A stretch of DNA of 64,000 bases from Diprion similis (GCF_021155765.1 NC_060106.1:21850031-21914030); one strand, 5' to 3'; counted from the stretch's first letter, positions 38,601 to 52,085 are shown. Notes: generated by a model from the letters alone, not told the origin. Numbers and translations are program-made.

Positions 38601-39574
38601 TCTTTTCATTTTTTCTCCACCTTATGCCAAACAGATACTCCTACAAAACATTTCCAAGTTCCTTTAACCCCAATATTCTTTAATTTCATCTATTACAATG
38701 GAGGAATTAAATTTTAACCAACGGCATGATAATAAACAGTTGGCTAGCAAAATTTTTATTTCCATTATTTATAATTTGTCAATACAATAAAAGTATAAGA
38801 ATATGCATACCCAACCCAATAGAAGACTTATACAGTCTAGCACTGTTTCAATTCTATCAATATTTCAAGTTTGGTCAGTACCTGCTGTCCTTATATAATC
38901 CCCAAAATCAATATCATTGGTTCTTAATTAAACTGGCACTTGTTGCGTGCAATTAAGATTCGCAATACTGTCCAACGTACTGTGCTGGGATTTTTAGAAC
39001 TGTGATACGTAGATCGAAGCTGTGTTGAAAACTCTATTTCCAGCTGTACTGCCTCAATAACTTAAAAAATGTTATTTTTGGGGTACAAGTTTTAAAGTAG
39101 GCCGTTACAAGATTGGCAAAATTGTTAATTCTCTCAGTCTATCCCTAAAGATATTCACTACCATAAATAAAGTTTCGAAAATAGTTCACAGAAGAAATTG
39201 TGTTGCGGACGGATAATGAAAATTGTTATCTTATTTCAAATCTTATTCATCAAAATTTTTAGTTTTGACAAGTACAAATATTTATCAGAATCAAGGCTGC
39301 AATGATGTATCAAAAACCACAAATAATTCTTCTGCAAGCTCATGGTAATTTATGAATAACTAAAATCACCCAATCGTATCTAATACATCGGATGATATAC
39401 AAATCACAAATAAAATTGTGTAACGAAACAATATTATGGATAATGTTTTTCACAGAGATACAACTCACGGTGATGTAGAAGAACAGAATCATTGCAAATT
39501 ACTGATACCACTGACGGGGCATTGCAATAATCAACACCTTGAAAGCCATTCAGCAGTCAAAAGTGAAGGAAACG

Positions 39575-42500
39575 ATGGTGTCGCTGCCTAGCGCAGAATC
39601 CGGAGCTTTGGACCGAATGGACCGGCTCTCGGACGAAGACGATGATGAGCCAACTAGTGGATCTGAGACGTATGAGGAGGGGGATCTTTTGTCGGCTGCA
39701 ATGGACGATGATGTTACCGCCCAGCTCGCCGCTGCAGGTTGGCAAAACAAACACGCTAATGGTGATTTCCATTTTTTTGCTTTTCCGACTTTTGAATTAC
39801 CAACTCGCGATTCTAATCTTTTAATGAACGTTTTATTCGATTGTCCAAACTTTGATCGTTGCAGGGTGCTTTCTCTGCGTCAGAGTAAAAGTCTAACATT
39901 CATAGTTATGTATTACAAACCTCATACTCATTGTCAGTAAAATTCTTGCAGCTTTGTATAGGATTTATTATCTTTTACTCGTTGTTATTTTTATACTATG
40001 CGTATTTCTGCAACTGTAGAAAAAACTATCAATAATCAAATATTATAATATGCATTTATGCATTTGTTTATATGATTTAAACCAGCTCTAGACTTCAGAT
40101 TTTTGAAACGCAAATCGTACATACACACACATATATCTGTCTGTAATTTTTGAAACAAGTTCCCCTATTCAGTCTGTCAATTCTTATTTTTTATCATATT
40201 TTAAAGAATTTAATCCAAATACCAATTTCGATTTTGCTATTATTGATAGCAAAACGTATTTTGTTCGTTGTAAAATTTGACTATTACTCTGATGAGAGAC
40301 ACCCTGTGCAATAGTACGTGTCCGAGGGAAGTACAAGTAACTTGGTAATTATTGTTTATCACTATATTACAACATTATATCTTAAATTATGATTTACATG
40401 TATTAAATATTTATTCTTATTAGTAGGAGGTAAATTTTTTGTCTGCATTAGATTATTTCAGTTTCAAATCATGTCGAGATACAGATATTGATGAATCACG
40501 TTTTTTTTATATCCTGCAAATATAAGCGAAAAGTAATTCAAATGGTACAGAACCTATATTGGCGTAGTATTTATTGGAACAAATTTTTCTTTTGTATTCT
40601 TACTTATTATTCACCATAGTTGATTGTATTATATTATTGTTTTGCGTCGTTTTTGTGCTGCTACTTCTTAATGCTTGAATTCTAGAATATGGAAAATCTC
40701 TAACGAATAACCTGATCACTATTGTTCGTATTAATCTTCTGAATCACTAATGTCACAGTGAATTGACAATCTCGTGAGCTCATTATCGAATACTCAATGA
40801 TTGTTTGAAAAATGTCAACAAAAATTGATCCGTTTCTAGTAAATGCTAAGTATTAAGCTACAGAGAAGAGAAACGATTCAAATTTTTGATAAAATTTATT
40901 TACGTGTACAAAGGCATGATTGTCATTAATATTTAACGTGAAGAGGATCAATGATATTTTTAATTTCGGTGAGATGTTCATCGGTGACACTCTTCCATGC
41001 AAGATTATCCTGTATTTTGTGTGAAATGCACAGAAGTGTTGTTCTCTAATGTTGCTTGTGCGTGTAATTTATGGTACAAAGTACACACGTGTGTTTTGTG
41101 TTTTAATGCATTTAATTATTCAACGTTGTATTAGCACAATATTGCCTTTATTTCAAGATCGGACCATTCTGTATTTAGAATTCCATTCTAATGAAGCCAT
41201 TTTCAATTTTCATTATAAATATTAATGTATTTGTGAATTGACAACGCAAGAAATGTCAGATATTTATTTTCTCTTTTCGGAAATAGATTTGAAAATATGT
41301 CAGTAAAATCGCTAAAATTTATATTTGGTCTTCAATGGCAATATTTGACTAGCACAACCTGTCCATTCTCATATTAGAGGGATTGAACAGTATCTGATAA
41401 TGAGTGTACCTAGGGCCCGTCGGGGTTGCTGCGGCCGCTGCCATCGTTTCAGCCAAGAAGCGAAAACGGCCTCATAGTTTTGAGACTAATCCCAGTACTC
41501 GTAAACGACAGCAAAATAGGCTTCTGCGAAAACTCAGGGTGAGTACAGAAATGCTATATCAACAAATTCTTGAAATATTAATAGGCTTCAACTTTAACAT
41601 TTGTTTTCACTAAAATTTTGCAGACTGAGGAAATCATGATAGTTGATTGTTAATTATACATTTCCTTACTTTTCAGCAAACGATTGACGAATTTGCAACG
41701 CGCGTTGGACAGCAAGCTGTTGTTCTTGTGGCGACACCTGGTAAGCCTAACAGCAGCTACAGAGTTTTTGGTGCCAAACCGCTGGAGGATGTTGTTAAGA
41801 ACCTTAGAAGTATGGTAATGGAAGAACTGGAGAGCGCATTGGCCCAGCAAGCACCACCCCCTGTACAAGAGGACCCGTCTCTATACGAACTACCACCACT
41901 AATAATAGACGGCATACCTACACCTGTTGAAAAAATGACCCAGGCCCAGCTTAGGGCGTTTATACCTTTGATGCTGAAGTATTCTACAGGCAGAGGCAAG
42001 CCTGGCTGGGGGCGCGAAAGTACTCGACCGCCTTGGTGGCCTGAAGAATTACCTTGGGCCAATGTTCGCATGGATGCTCGATCCGAAGACGAGAAACAAA
42101 AGGTTGGTGAATGGGATATTGCAGAGGAAAGAGAAAAGATAGTGGACTACAAATCTCGTTACGCATAATTATCTTAGAAACATTCTGAATCAGAGATTAT
42201 TTTTTCACTTCTACTATCTGCTGAATTTGAAGTAATAGGAACAGAAAACTATGCCAATTGATATTTTTTTATCAATCATTGTTTCATTGATATACTTCTA
42301 TATATATATTACAGATCTCTTGGACACACGCATTGAGGCAAATCGTGATAAACTGCTACAAGTTTCACGGCCGAGAGGATCTATTACCAGCGTTCAGCGA
42401 AGAAGATGACAAGACGACAATTTTGATTCAGCAACAAACGCCGCACTCTTCCTCGCATCAGTCACATGCTTCTAACCAAGGCCAAGGAAGCCAGTCAGGA

Positions 42501-45500
42501 CAACAACAACAACAGACGGTGGGGATTGTACGCACTAAAGCCACTTTTGCTTCTGAAGGGTAGCTTCACGGAATCCCCTATCTCTCGTTTCGTTTCATCT
42601 ACTTTATCCACAAGTTATGCGAGGAATACGAACCTAGGAAACCCTCAAACTACCGCCCGATACTCACACATTATTCTTACGCATAGTATTGAGTACGGTA
42701 ATTCAATAAATAAGAATGAAAGTATCAGGTATTCTGTGTCGTGTGGATTAAGAATTGTTCTGTTGGCAAAATCCGGTTTTATCGTCCTAATTTCTGAGAT
42801 TTCGCTCCTGCCACGGGATTGGAACATAGTAGTTGAATACCATTGACATAGGGGTGGGGTGAGGTAGGGGGTCATATTACGCTACAACACTCACATTATT
42901 CTTCTAGACATTTTTTTTTCTCTTAATTTCTTTCGGTGACATGTAATGAGTGGATTACATTCTATCAGGATTTAGTGTATATCACTGAATGTCTCAGGCA
43001 ACCCTATAAATCGTGTAAAATTTTTTTAGGTTTTTCCGAAATGATTTATGATATTGTTATATCATTTACAAAACCAGCTGGTAAACTTTTTGAAATGTCT
43101 TCAGATATTGAAATTCTCTGTATAGTCGATAAGTGGAATAATTAAACACTTTACTCGAGGAATTGTATTCTTCGAGTGGCGTTTAAGTGAAGAAAAGATA
43201 TATTTCGTTTGTGTAACGTGTTCGGCTGTGTTTTTCGTTTTGCAGATGACGGCACAATATCCAACGGCAGTCTTGCAGACGATTACAAATCCCGATGGAA
43301 CAGTATCAATAATACAAGTTGATCCAAGCAATCCTATCATAACGCTACCAGATGGAACAACGGCCCAAGTTCAAGGTGTTGCTACGGTAAGTGATAATGC
43401 TCCGTATTTTATACAATGAGGAATTATCGCCTCGCTAACATATTAAGAAAGTAGTTGAGAATAACTTGTAGAACGTAAACAACCAAAGAATGATGAATTC
43501 CAAGCGCAAGGTGGTACTTTATGCTTATAGGCCAAGCCTAGTAAAGTGCAAACAGAAACACCAGCAGGTTCCGATTCACCCTTCTTTCGTTTAGTTTGAT
43601 GAAAATCTGCATTCTTTTCAGATCCACACAAGTCAAGGTGAGGTACAAACTCTTGCCGAAGTTACGGGGGGCGGCGAGGGCGGCAGCGTTTCCGTCGACC
43701 TAAACAGCGTGACTGAGGCTACGCTGGGACAAGATGGCCAGATCATCCTCACCGGGGAAGATGGACACGGTAAAACAATTTTCTATAGGCTCTGCACCGT
43801 CCCCGGTCAGGAGCTACTCGGGCAGTGACTCGATTTGTTGGGCAGCAAACGTTTATTACTTCAGTGTAATGCACCGTTTCTATGTCTTCAAATAAAAGTG
43901 ATGCACATGTTTCCTCATTTTTACATTCGCAAATTTTCAAAGTTGTGGCTAGAAACAATTCAATTCAGTTACCACCTAAATCAGGGACCCTTGGACCGAG
44001 GAAAGCTGTGCAAAATTTTTACTTTGAGGCAGTTGTGTGTGAAACGATAATTAAAAACAGGTTTTGTTTTATTTTATTTGTAAGGATCCGTATGAGAATT
44101 CTAAATCTCAGCACTTGCTACCAAAGGATAGATACACATATCTGTTTACAAATAACTGTATACCTGTGTATGTATCACGTACATATGTATATTACATACC
44201 GAGGTCGATTCGGTACGGATTATTGTTTTTTTTTTATCCTCACTTTTTTGCTAATTAAATCATCATTTTATTATTATTATTTTTTTTTCTATTATTGATT
44301 TTCTTCCTTCTTATCTTCGCGGAATATACTCGAAAGTTTAAATGTGATGCATGTTCCGGAGAGTGAAAGATAGAGAGAGAGAAAAAGAGAGTGGAAAAAA
44401 TATTGTCGTACAAACACTTTGTCGATTCCTGATAAACAATATTTTTGCGTCTACGGAATGCCAAATGTACAAATACGCAATTGTAGTCGATGTTCTCTTT
44501 GCATAGTATGCAGATACTTTAGTTTGATAATGGATTGAAAAGTTGCTGAAAGTAGATTCCAAATATTAGATGAAATAAAAGCAACACGATAAATTACCAA
44601 GATAAATCCGTGCCGACAAAGAGAGATAGTACTAGTGAATCGAGACAGTTCGAATTGCAAAGAGAAATTTTATCTTCGTTTTATCATTATTACTATTATT
44701 ATTATCTAGCAAATATTAATTATTGATTTTAATTAAGCACAGTAAAGAAATAAATTTAATGTACATAGATTATTGTTTTATTGATGTTTCATTACTTTGA
44801 CTTTATATTCTTCATTTCAATATTCCAGGGCAGTCTTCGCCAATATATTTGCTGTGCAATAAAAACGCAGTATATATAACTTAAATTGTGTATCCGTACT
44901 GTGTGTTCTGTTTGAAGAAAAAGTAAAGAAAATAAAGCACTAGTGATGTTATTACTATCATTATTATTATCATGGTTATTGTTATTTCATTATAATTAAA
45001 GAATTCACACGTTATTGGAATAATAAATCGCTTCTCGAAGACTGCCTTAATTAGATTTTTTTTTTCAATTTTTCTTCAATAATTGTGGCATCTCTTTTTT
45101 TCGCCACGTTATACGTACATACTGTGTACATCCCGGAAGTAAAATTGCAAGGTCAGAACAAGTTATTCAACAATCATTTTAGAAGTATGTTTGTGTATAC
45201 TCTTAACAATTTATTCTGTTTTTTTTTTTTTTTTTTTTTTTACGTAGTCTCATAAACAAAACTTGAATACTGACCCGATGCTGCGGAGCGAATTATTTTA
45301 ATTATGCTTTTCAGTTGAATGTTCGTATATACCTTATTTGGTTAATTTTTATACACAAATTTAACATAGTAGATACCATGAGACAAGTGTTTTGCATGAA
45401 TCAGATGATAGCATCAAACTGTGTCGTGAACTGGAGGTCGTTTTCATATTCCATTGCTAAAAATAATATAGTGCTTAAAATTATAGATCTATTAATACGT

Positions 45501-46123
45501 AATCATAGCAATGTACTAATCTCTGAGTTCGATTTTAAATCACATTCAGCAATAGGTTTATAATGCAATTTAAAATCATGAAAAAAAATCTAAAGCAGTC
45601 AGAGGATTTCTCAAAGCGAAACATTGTAACAACCATGCGGTAAATTATTAGCTCGGTGAAAGAGGCACAATAATATTGATGCTCTGAGAAAGTTTGACAT
45701 AATTCTCCAGTTTACTATACAGCAGAAAGGCTGACGGGAGGGCACATGCAGACCGCAGAACACAGCACGGTTGATATCGGTGTTTCAGGCTATCCGGTTT
45801 CCGTATCCGGCGTAATCACTGTACCGGTATCGGCCAGCATGTACCAGACGATGGTAGCCAACATCCAGAGCGACGGTACCATGCAGGTTGTCACTCCGAT
45901 GGTCCAGGTACCTAAGGTTGAACCAGGAAACGGCGAGACCAGCATCGAGGCAGTCACTATTCAGGGACATCCCATGACTATGATCAATGCAGCTGGCGAG
46001 CACCAAGTTCTTCAAGTTATATCGCTTAAGGATGCCAATGCTCTTACCAAGGCCATGCAGGCCGAGGTTATTAAGGACGAGGACAGCCAACAGCAACAGC
46101 AAGCCGCATCTAGTCCCGAATAA
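39575..46123 (+). CDS. ewg: Erect wing, NRF-1 family transcription factor (535 aa)
   Basis: Sequence-specific nuclear activator; fly ewg acts in neurons and flight muscle, and vertebrate NRF1 drives nuclear genes for respiration. Coding exons 39575-39737, 41414-41538, 41677-42102, 42315-42518, 43246-43386, 43622-43769, 45723-46123 (1608 nt). Order: acidic N-terminus (DRLSDEDDDEPTSGSETYEE), AAAGPVGVAAAAA, nuclear signal KKRKRPHSFETNPSTRKRQQ, DNA-binding/dimerisation domain about residues 55-265 (TRVGQQAVVLVATPGKPN, MTQAQLRAFIPLMLKYSTG, GKPGWGRESTRPPWWPEELP, ISWTHALRQIVINCYKFHGR), Gln-rich stretch, then activation-region words TITNPDGTVSIIQV and GQDGQIILTGEDGH. The start is the first in-frame ATG after a TGA. 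The last intron (43770-45722) is long and U-rich, as in the ELAV-controlled fly gene. Confidence 0.95.
43770..45722 (+). promoter_or_regulatory. Terminal ewg intron, U-rich, candidate alternative 3' end region
   Basis: Read-through of the donor after 43769 extends the protein by 19 codons to a TGA at 43826, a possible intron-retention or intronic polyadenylation isoform. Inside are several T-runs (about 44225, 44281, 45056, and 23 T at 45219-45241) and AATAAA words (for example near 44745 and 44930). Drosophila ewg has the same design, with ELAV binding U-rich sequence in the last intron to block an internal poly(A) site. The ELAV role here is inferred. Confidence 0.5.
45219..45241. repeat. 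Poly-T tract (23 T)
   Basis: A homopolymer of 23 T in the terminal ewg intron, about 480 bp before the last exon; it is poly-U in the ewg pre-mRNA. Confidence 0.8.
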
Positions 46124-49100
46124 ATTAATATCCGTGGTTACACAGTTTTACTTCTCAGGCACGATACGAGCCGCGTGTTTTTCCAGACTATTTGGATATG
46201 CAGATTTGCAATTATGAATTATGAATTATTTGCAAATTGTAGCTCGATTTGATATATATCGAATATATTTATACATACACGATTGTTTAGCGGATGCTGT
46301 AGGGGGTCTTAGGTAAATTGTCGCATGTATTGGACATACGATCTAGTCAAAAAAGTGTCCAAGCAGAAAAATGGAGACAGTATTCTATGGCTGTAGAGTA
46401 AAAGCAAACGTGCGCAAGCTGCCTATGTCAACATACCTATTTGAGAAATTCCGTGATCGTGTTATTTTTGTGAACGGCGATGTACTCGCATGAATATGTT
46501 CTTCTCAATCTATAATCATATACTTTGATAAGAAAGAGATAAATTTTATCAAAGAATCAATCGAAGAACTAAATAAATTAATCATATATCATTGAAATTG
46601 GAGGAACGATATTCTTTTAGAGTTACAAAAATGTTACAATGTGGAAGTTTCGTGGGAAAAAATGACTGCTTTTCTCTTGTGCATAAAGCATTGTCGAATA
46701 ATTCGCTCATGTTTCTACGTTTCCCTTATAAACGATAATTGCCAAAGTTACATGCAATTCAATTCCACTGTTTTTCATATACTTAAATATACTATTAGCA
46801 TCATGACATCTAACAAAACCTTGTTCAAACTACTGATAATTTATTATAATTTTTGTTTTAGTGAAAAAAAAGAAAACAAATTATTAAATCTTCAATTACA
46901 TGAACCTTTATTGCATAGTTTAAAACTTAGTTATTTTTCTCGACTTTTTAAAATAAATTTCTTGACCATGTTGTATGCTCGACATTCTAAATGCTTGATG
47001 AATCACAACAGGTAATTTTCATCCAAATTATAGATACATACTCTCTGTGAACTAAATTTAAAAAAAATTTGGTACAGGATAAGTCTACTGAAGTAATTTT
47101 GCATGCTTTCACATTGATTGAAATTTTGAAATATAAATGACATATATTAGAATCTTATGACATGATTACAGTGTTATCATTATTGCAATTATCGCTGAAG
47201 CTTTTAGAATTTAAAAATTTCAAAGTTATGTTAAAAAACAATCAGTTGATGTATTTTCATTTAGTAACTTGAAGTCTATCATTGAAAGAGGAATTCACAA
47301 AATTCTATACCCTTTTATGCGGAACATTAGTTTACTATTTTCGTGTATGATATTATGTATTGCATCGTCGTCAATGCATCATATGTTATACAGCGTTGAG
47401 TAAATAAAGGGATGAGGCTAGAAATACTCGAAAGAATGTTCATACTCTGCTCGAGAAATCGTAATGGACTAATGAAATACAGCTTTATTTGGGCGATTCA
47501 TTGAACTACGTATACAACGAGTACACACATGGCATGTGTAATTCGTGATCTAGGATACAAGGCGTGGAGTTGATAAAACGATTTAATCGTCGTTCATCTA
47601 TTTTTACATAAACAATGAGTTTTTTCTCTCTCTCTTTGTTAGTTTAATTTTTTGCAAGAATTTTGTTACCTTCTAAATGTGTACCGGATAACAATACGTT
47701 ATTTTTCGGGGCATTCGTTAACATGTTTTTTTTTTTTTTTTAATTTTATAGGTTTATCATAATTTCTCTACCTCTTGTTATATTATGTACTGTATATCGA
47801 ATTGTTTATGTTGTAGCGATAATTTGTTCTAATTCTATCTGACCATCGTAATTCATTGATTCATTTTTATATTATAGCATAATGAACGATATTATTATGT
47901 GCTCGTTATGCCTTATGTAAATTGCAAATCAATCTACATACGAATACTTTGAAGAAGAAAAAAAAAACAGAAAAATTATTAATTAAATATAAAGAGTTTT
48001 ATGTACTTCATCGCAAAAGGGGAACAACGCATTATGGTACGCGCGGCTCGAGATAGATTGCTTATTGTGCACACGGTGAACATTGATCTGCCTACTACTT
48101 GTTTAACAATATCGTGCCATGTAAATATATTTAAAATGGAAAAACTACGTAGACGCGTATATGTACATGAATCGTTAAGGTATGTATGCGAGTGTGTGAG
48201 ATACAGTATGTGCAGCATGTGAATTTGTGTACGGTACGCGGAATCTCAAGACGGAAAACAAAGGAAATAATGATTTTACAAACATTCTGCTCGAAACATA
48301 TTCACCGTTGCTTTCATTATAACACCACTGTGTGAGTCTGTACACATAATGTATGTATGACGACTTTGTTGCGTATGAATAGTCAATTGTACAAAAAGAA
48401 AACAAAAACACAAAAAAAATTTTTAAAATAAAAGTAGAATAAGGCCAGGATGTGGGTTTGCCCGTTTAACCGTCATTTACTGAAGACGATTTATTCTAAT
48501 ACCTGATTTTTTAACATAAAATTAAAAAGAAAAGATGAAAAAAAACAGCAAACTTAAAGTAACATGTTGAAACACTATTATTATATTATTGTATGCGAAG
48601 CGCACACATGTCAGGTGTACCGATGCAAACAAACAATAAAATTGAACAAAATCCAAGAAGCGATGAAAAAATGTTTTTTATATAATAAAAGAGGTGTAGT
48701 TTTAAATTACGACCGTAGGCAAAGATTGTCAATAGGACAGAAAACTACTATTAAGAAAATTAACTAACTGTATACTATTTAAACAAACATGGCCACTAAG
48801 AATTCATATAATTATTATTCTTATTATTATTATTATCATTGTATATGAAGATATCTGTATGTATAATACTATGATTGTAACGTATGATTTATGTAGTATG
48901 CATACGTATTTGTTATGAAATTTCTGAAAGACTTAGTTAAGGTAATTTGTCATTTCGAGAAACCGAAAAAAAAATCTATATCAACGTTTCACAATTAGAT
49001 TATCTTATATTGTAGGAATATAGATGTATATGAATTTAATGCCGTGTATGATGTAACGTGATTTGTAAATATGTCGTCATTGTGTTGTATTTTTGCTTCG

Positions 49101-49888
49101 TTTACTTCTCAATGTAAAAAAAAAAAAAGCAAATTGAGTCGTTAATATCTATAATTAATACTTAAGGTGTAATTTAAAAACAGAAAAGAAATGATACAAT
49201 TAAAAATTTAAATATAGCGATTTACGTGTCGAGTCATATTTTGATCTATGATCCTTCTGAGCAAATTTTAATCAACAATATCGAAACCAATCTATTGATT
49301 AAAGTTATGCTCATTTTCTACTATTACCAAAAATAGAAACTGGAGTACATTATACTTATTACACAACACAAACAGCTCACCTTGCCTTAGTATACCATCA
49401 GGCAGGGCAGTCGAGCATGACCATCAAATATGTATCAGTTGCCCTGATGACTCTTAAGACAATTGCAGTTCTTTCTGATGTTGTCAAGATAGCTGTAAAA
49501 TCTAATCTTAGACAACAACGACATGAAATCCCTAGTAAATGAAAATTAATGATTTAATTAAATTTTCATTTATGATTTTTATTTAGGAAACTCTTGAGGG
49601 TACATGTTCTCGGTAAAAAAAATATTTAAATAAATTGATTTGTGATGATTTCTTAGATACGAAACGTATCTGTTATAACTCCCAATGAGCAACCGGAGTA
49701 AACAAAACAAAGTGACAAAAATTTGAAAAGAATGAAAACTACCCGTACTCAGTTTAAATAATTATTTATTTAAATTTTTATACTGTACATGGTGTGGTTA
49801 ACAATAGAATGTTTAATTTAAATATTGATTCAACGGTTCCGAATTTCTATGTGTTGATAAGGAGACTAGCTTGACGGCTTGGATCAAG
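46124..49888. other. Convergent 3' region of ewg and COX5A
   Basis: 3.8 kb of AT-rich sequence with no recognised coding region. Most of it is probably a long ewg 3' UTR; it contains U-rich tracts (47729-47744, 47950-48000), many AATAAA-like words and (ATT)n near 48810-48840. A 124-codon frame at 46641-47015 is composition-driven (Phe/Leu/Lys/Asn-rich), with no known motif. Confidence 0.45.
49765..49770 (-). promoter_or_regulatory. Candidate polyadenylation signal of COX5A
   Basis: TTTATT on the plus strand (AATAAA on the minus), about 120 bp beyond the COX5A stop. Confidence 0.45.
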
Positions 49889-50831
49889 TTAGTGGATATC
49901 GTAGACTGATTGAAGGGCCAACTCTGGCTTGTCGTATCCCAATTCCTCAGGTGTGTTGATACCCAGCTCCTCCAATGTGGGCTTAATGTTTTCAAGTAGA
50001 TACGGATAAATCTCTCCCACTTTGGGTCCACATTTTTCCTTTACAGATTCTAGATATCTTACAGCTAGGGCAAAATCGTTGAGCCTTCGGCAAGCCCTTA
50101 ACGCAGCACAGATGATCCTTGGCTCAGGGACGAGATCCATACCTGAAAAACGATTGTGAATATGAATTTTTTGGAGACAGTGAATCGGTAAAGTGTTTTT
50201 TTTCTGATTATTAAATACCACTCCGCAATTTACCATCTGCATTAGAAACCTTGCAAAATTGCAATACATGAAGGATAAGTTTGGATCATTTCGAAGTACG
50301 AAAATTCTTGCATTTCAGACGAAGAATTGAATAAGACTTCAATCTGGGACCATAAAATCATTACTGGACCAATCTTTTCAGTTCGGAAAGCTTTCGATTT
50401 TTTCATCAAGGACCCGAACGGAGCGCATTTCGTTTTGCATTCGGTAGGATTAACAGGTTAGTACCATTACCCTTGTTTTCATGTAGTTTTTGTGTGGCGA
50501 AAAAATAAAAGTAGAGGTTCGAAGGTCTCGACAGTCAATTGCGACGAGTTACACAACGCTTTCAACCGTTCTAGATGCGATTACCGATAACTAAGAGATT
50601 AAGAAGTATACAAGTATTGTTACCAGCGAGATCGTTCATCGCCTTTCGAATTTCCCATGCATCTATGTCCGGGCGGTTGAAGAAGGCCTCGTATCTGGCA
50701 TCGAACTCCTCGTCGGATTCCTGAGGACCGCCATGGGAGGCACGACTGTTTTGAAGACCAACAGTCGCTGCCCGAGGGATGAGCGAGCTCCTCATCGCCG
50801 AAGCAACGCGGCCAGCCACAATTCGCAGCAT
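49889..50831 (-). CDS. COX5A: Cytochrome c oxidase subunit 5A, mitochondrial (153 aa)
   Basis: Nuclear-encoded matrix-side structural subunit of complex IV. Two minus-strand exons, 50624-50831 and 49889-50142, joined in phase 1 (462 nt). The first ~40 residues are a basic presequence ([20 protein letters not shown]). The mature part has the family words [66 protein letters not shown] and the end [20 protein letters not shown]. The length matches the family. Head-to-head with p47, with 1.25 kb between the start codons; convergent with ewg. Confidence 0.97.
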
Positions 50832-51340
50832 TTTTCACACTGGAAATTTGATATCACTTGAAGAACCACCTAGCCTTACTCCGAAGCGATGAAGAGAACT
50901 CGGCACGGCCCGACCACGAACACCACTTGTCTCAGAAAGTTCTCTTTTTCTCTTTCGTTCCGTTGCGTAAAAGACGATGAGATCCCTGGATGGTTGACCG
51001 GAAACGAATTGGTGCCAACCCTCTACTTTGAGATCAGCAATTCATTACGCAATAGCCAAAGTCACCAGAAAATAATTGACAAACGCTCAAGTTGGCACAA
51101 TTTGCGGCAATATTTACCGCACGAGTGTTTTATTTGCCATCCTTAGAAAATGAAATAACTGGAAAGAGTTAAATGATTGTATAGCTTCCTGGGAAAATCC
51201 GGACAATATACACCTGGTGAGAAAGGGAGAGAGCGAGTGTTAGCATAGAATTTGCGTATGTAACAGATGAAAACGGATGAGAACAAAATACTTAAGTATT
51301 GCAGTTAGTGGTAGTCACAATTATTATGGCCACTTTCCTT

Positions 51341-51451
51341 TTACGTCAATTTTATGACGCAACGCGACATTACGCGATTTTATTGGCCTATTCTGTTACA
51401 TCCAACCAATGAAATCACTTTCTGTCGAGTTGTGTCAGAAAATTGACGTAA
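51341..51451. mobile_element. 111-bp fold-back (hairpin) element
   Basis: The left arm begins TTACGTCAATTTTATGACGC. The right arm, read on the minus strand from 51451, begins TTACGTCAATTTTCTGACAC. Pairing continues, with a few mismatches, for about 50 bp per arm up to a loop of about 10 nt near 51390-51402. It could be a MITE of the fold-back kind or an expressed hairpin. Confidence 0.6.
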
Positions 51452-51464
51452 TTGCACTTAATTA

Positions 51465-51677
51465 AAACAGGATAGCGACAATCGGGAAAACCGGAAAAAT
51501 CTAACTCAGGGAATTTCGTTCAATTGGGAAAACCCAGGGAATTATGATGGACCATAGGGAAAAACGTATTTTTTTTTTGTAAATAGTAAATTTCCTGGGA
51601 AAAAGTCAGGGAATTGTGAATTATTTGACGGGCAAAGTCAGAGAATTTTGTTTCAGCAAAATTTGTCGCCACTCTGT
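51465..51677. mobile_element. ~213-bp MITE-like element rich in CAGGGAA words
   Basis: The termini are AAACAGGATAGCGACAAT on the left and, read on the minus strand from the right, AAACAGAGTGGCGACAAAT. The interior repeats GGGAAAA and TCAGGGAATT about six times. No coding capacity. It lies immediately next to the fold-back element at 51341-51451. Confidence 0.5.
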
Positions 51678-52085
51678 TTATCTAGTATTTAGACTAGTGA
51701 TTCGAGCGAAAATTGTATTAAAACATTTTTGTCTTATACTTCCAATTGCAGGTTAATCCTAGCTTTTGTAAAAGTACTATTATGGTTCACCAACCAACGA
51801 CGCATTTACACTCGTTTTGACTCAACTAACATGAGAGGCATGTATGTAGCACAGGTATGTAGCATCACGCTGCGTCACATATACATGTGTGTCGAGTAGT
51901 TGCGTACGTTTTGGTGGTTGCACTCATACGGGATGACAGCTGATTGAAGCGAAAATTTTGCAGAGCTCTGATCATTCGATGTAAATTAGTGACGGTGAAC
52001 ATCGAAACGAACGATTCCAGTCGATCACATTGTTCGTACATAATTCATCCGGGATCTCACCCAGGGCCGTGGATTTATCGTTGAG

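Larger units (their letters stand above)
35507..39455. other. Intergenic region between shf and ewg, with GC-rich promoter-like patch
   Basis: 35.5-36.6 kb is AT-rich spacer. About 36.65-37.8 kb is clearly GC- and CpG-richer, with repeated words such as GGCCGTAGG and GTCCGAGGCG, and is a likely ewg promoter/leader. An ATG in a good context (CCCAAAATGGCTGCC, 37278) opens a 43-codon frame with Arg-rich basic character; the words also match a YY1/Pho-type site. 37.8-39.4 kb is AT-rich, probably 5' intron. The first ewg coding exon is preceded by an acceptor (TTTTTCACAG) ending at 39455. Confidence 0.45.
50832..52085. other. Head-to-head interval between COX5A and p47, carrying two small inverted-repeat elements
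   Basis: 1.25 kb with no coding region that I recognise. It includes a near-perfect fold-back at 51341-51451 and a second TIR element at 51465-51677. The COX5A promoter probably lies close to 50840-51000 and the p47 promoter within 51700-52085; no core element is assigned. Confidence 0.5.

Noticed and set aside
46641-47015. 124-codon plus-strand frame downstream of ewg
   Set aside because: Low-complexity composition, no domain and no splice or neighbour support; it lies in the probable 3' UTR.
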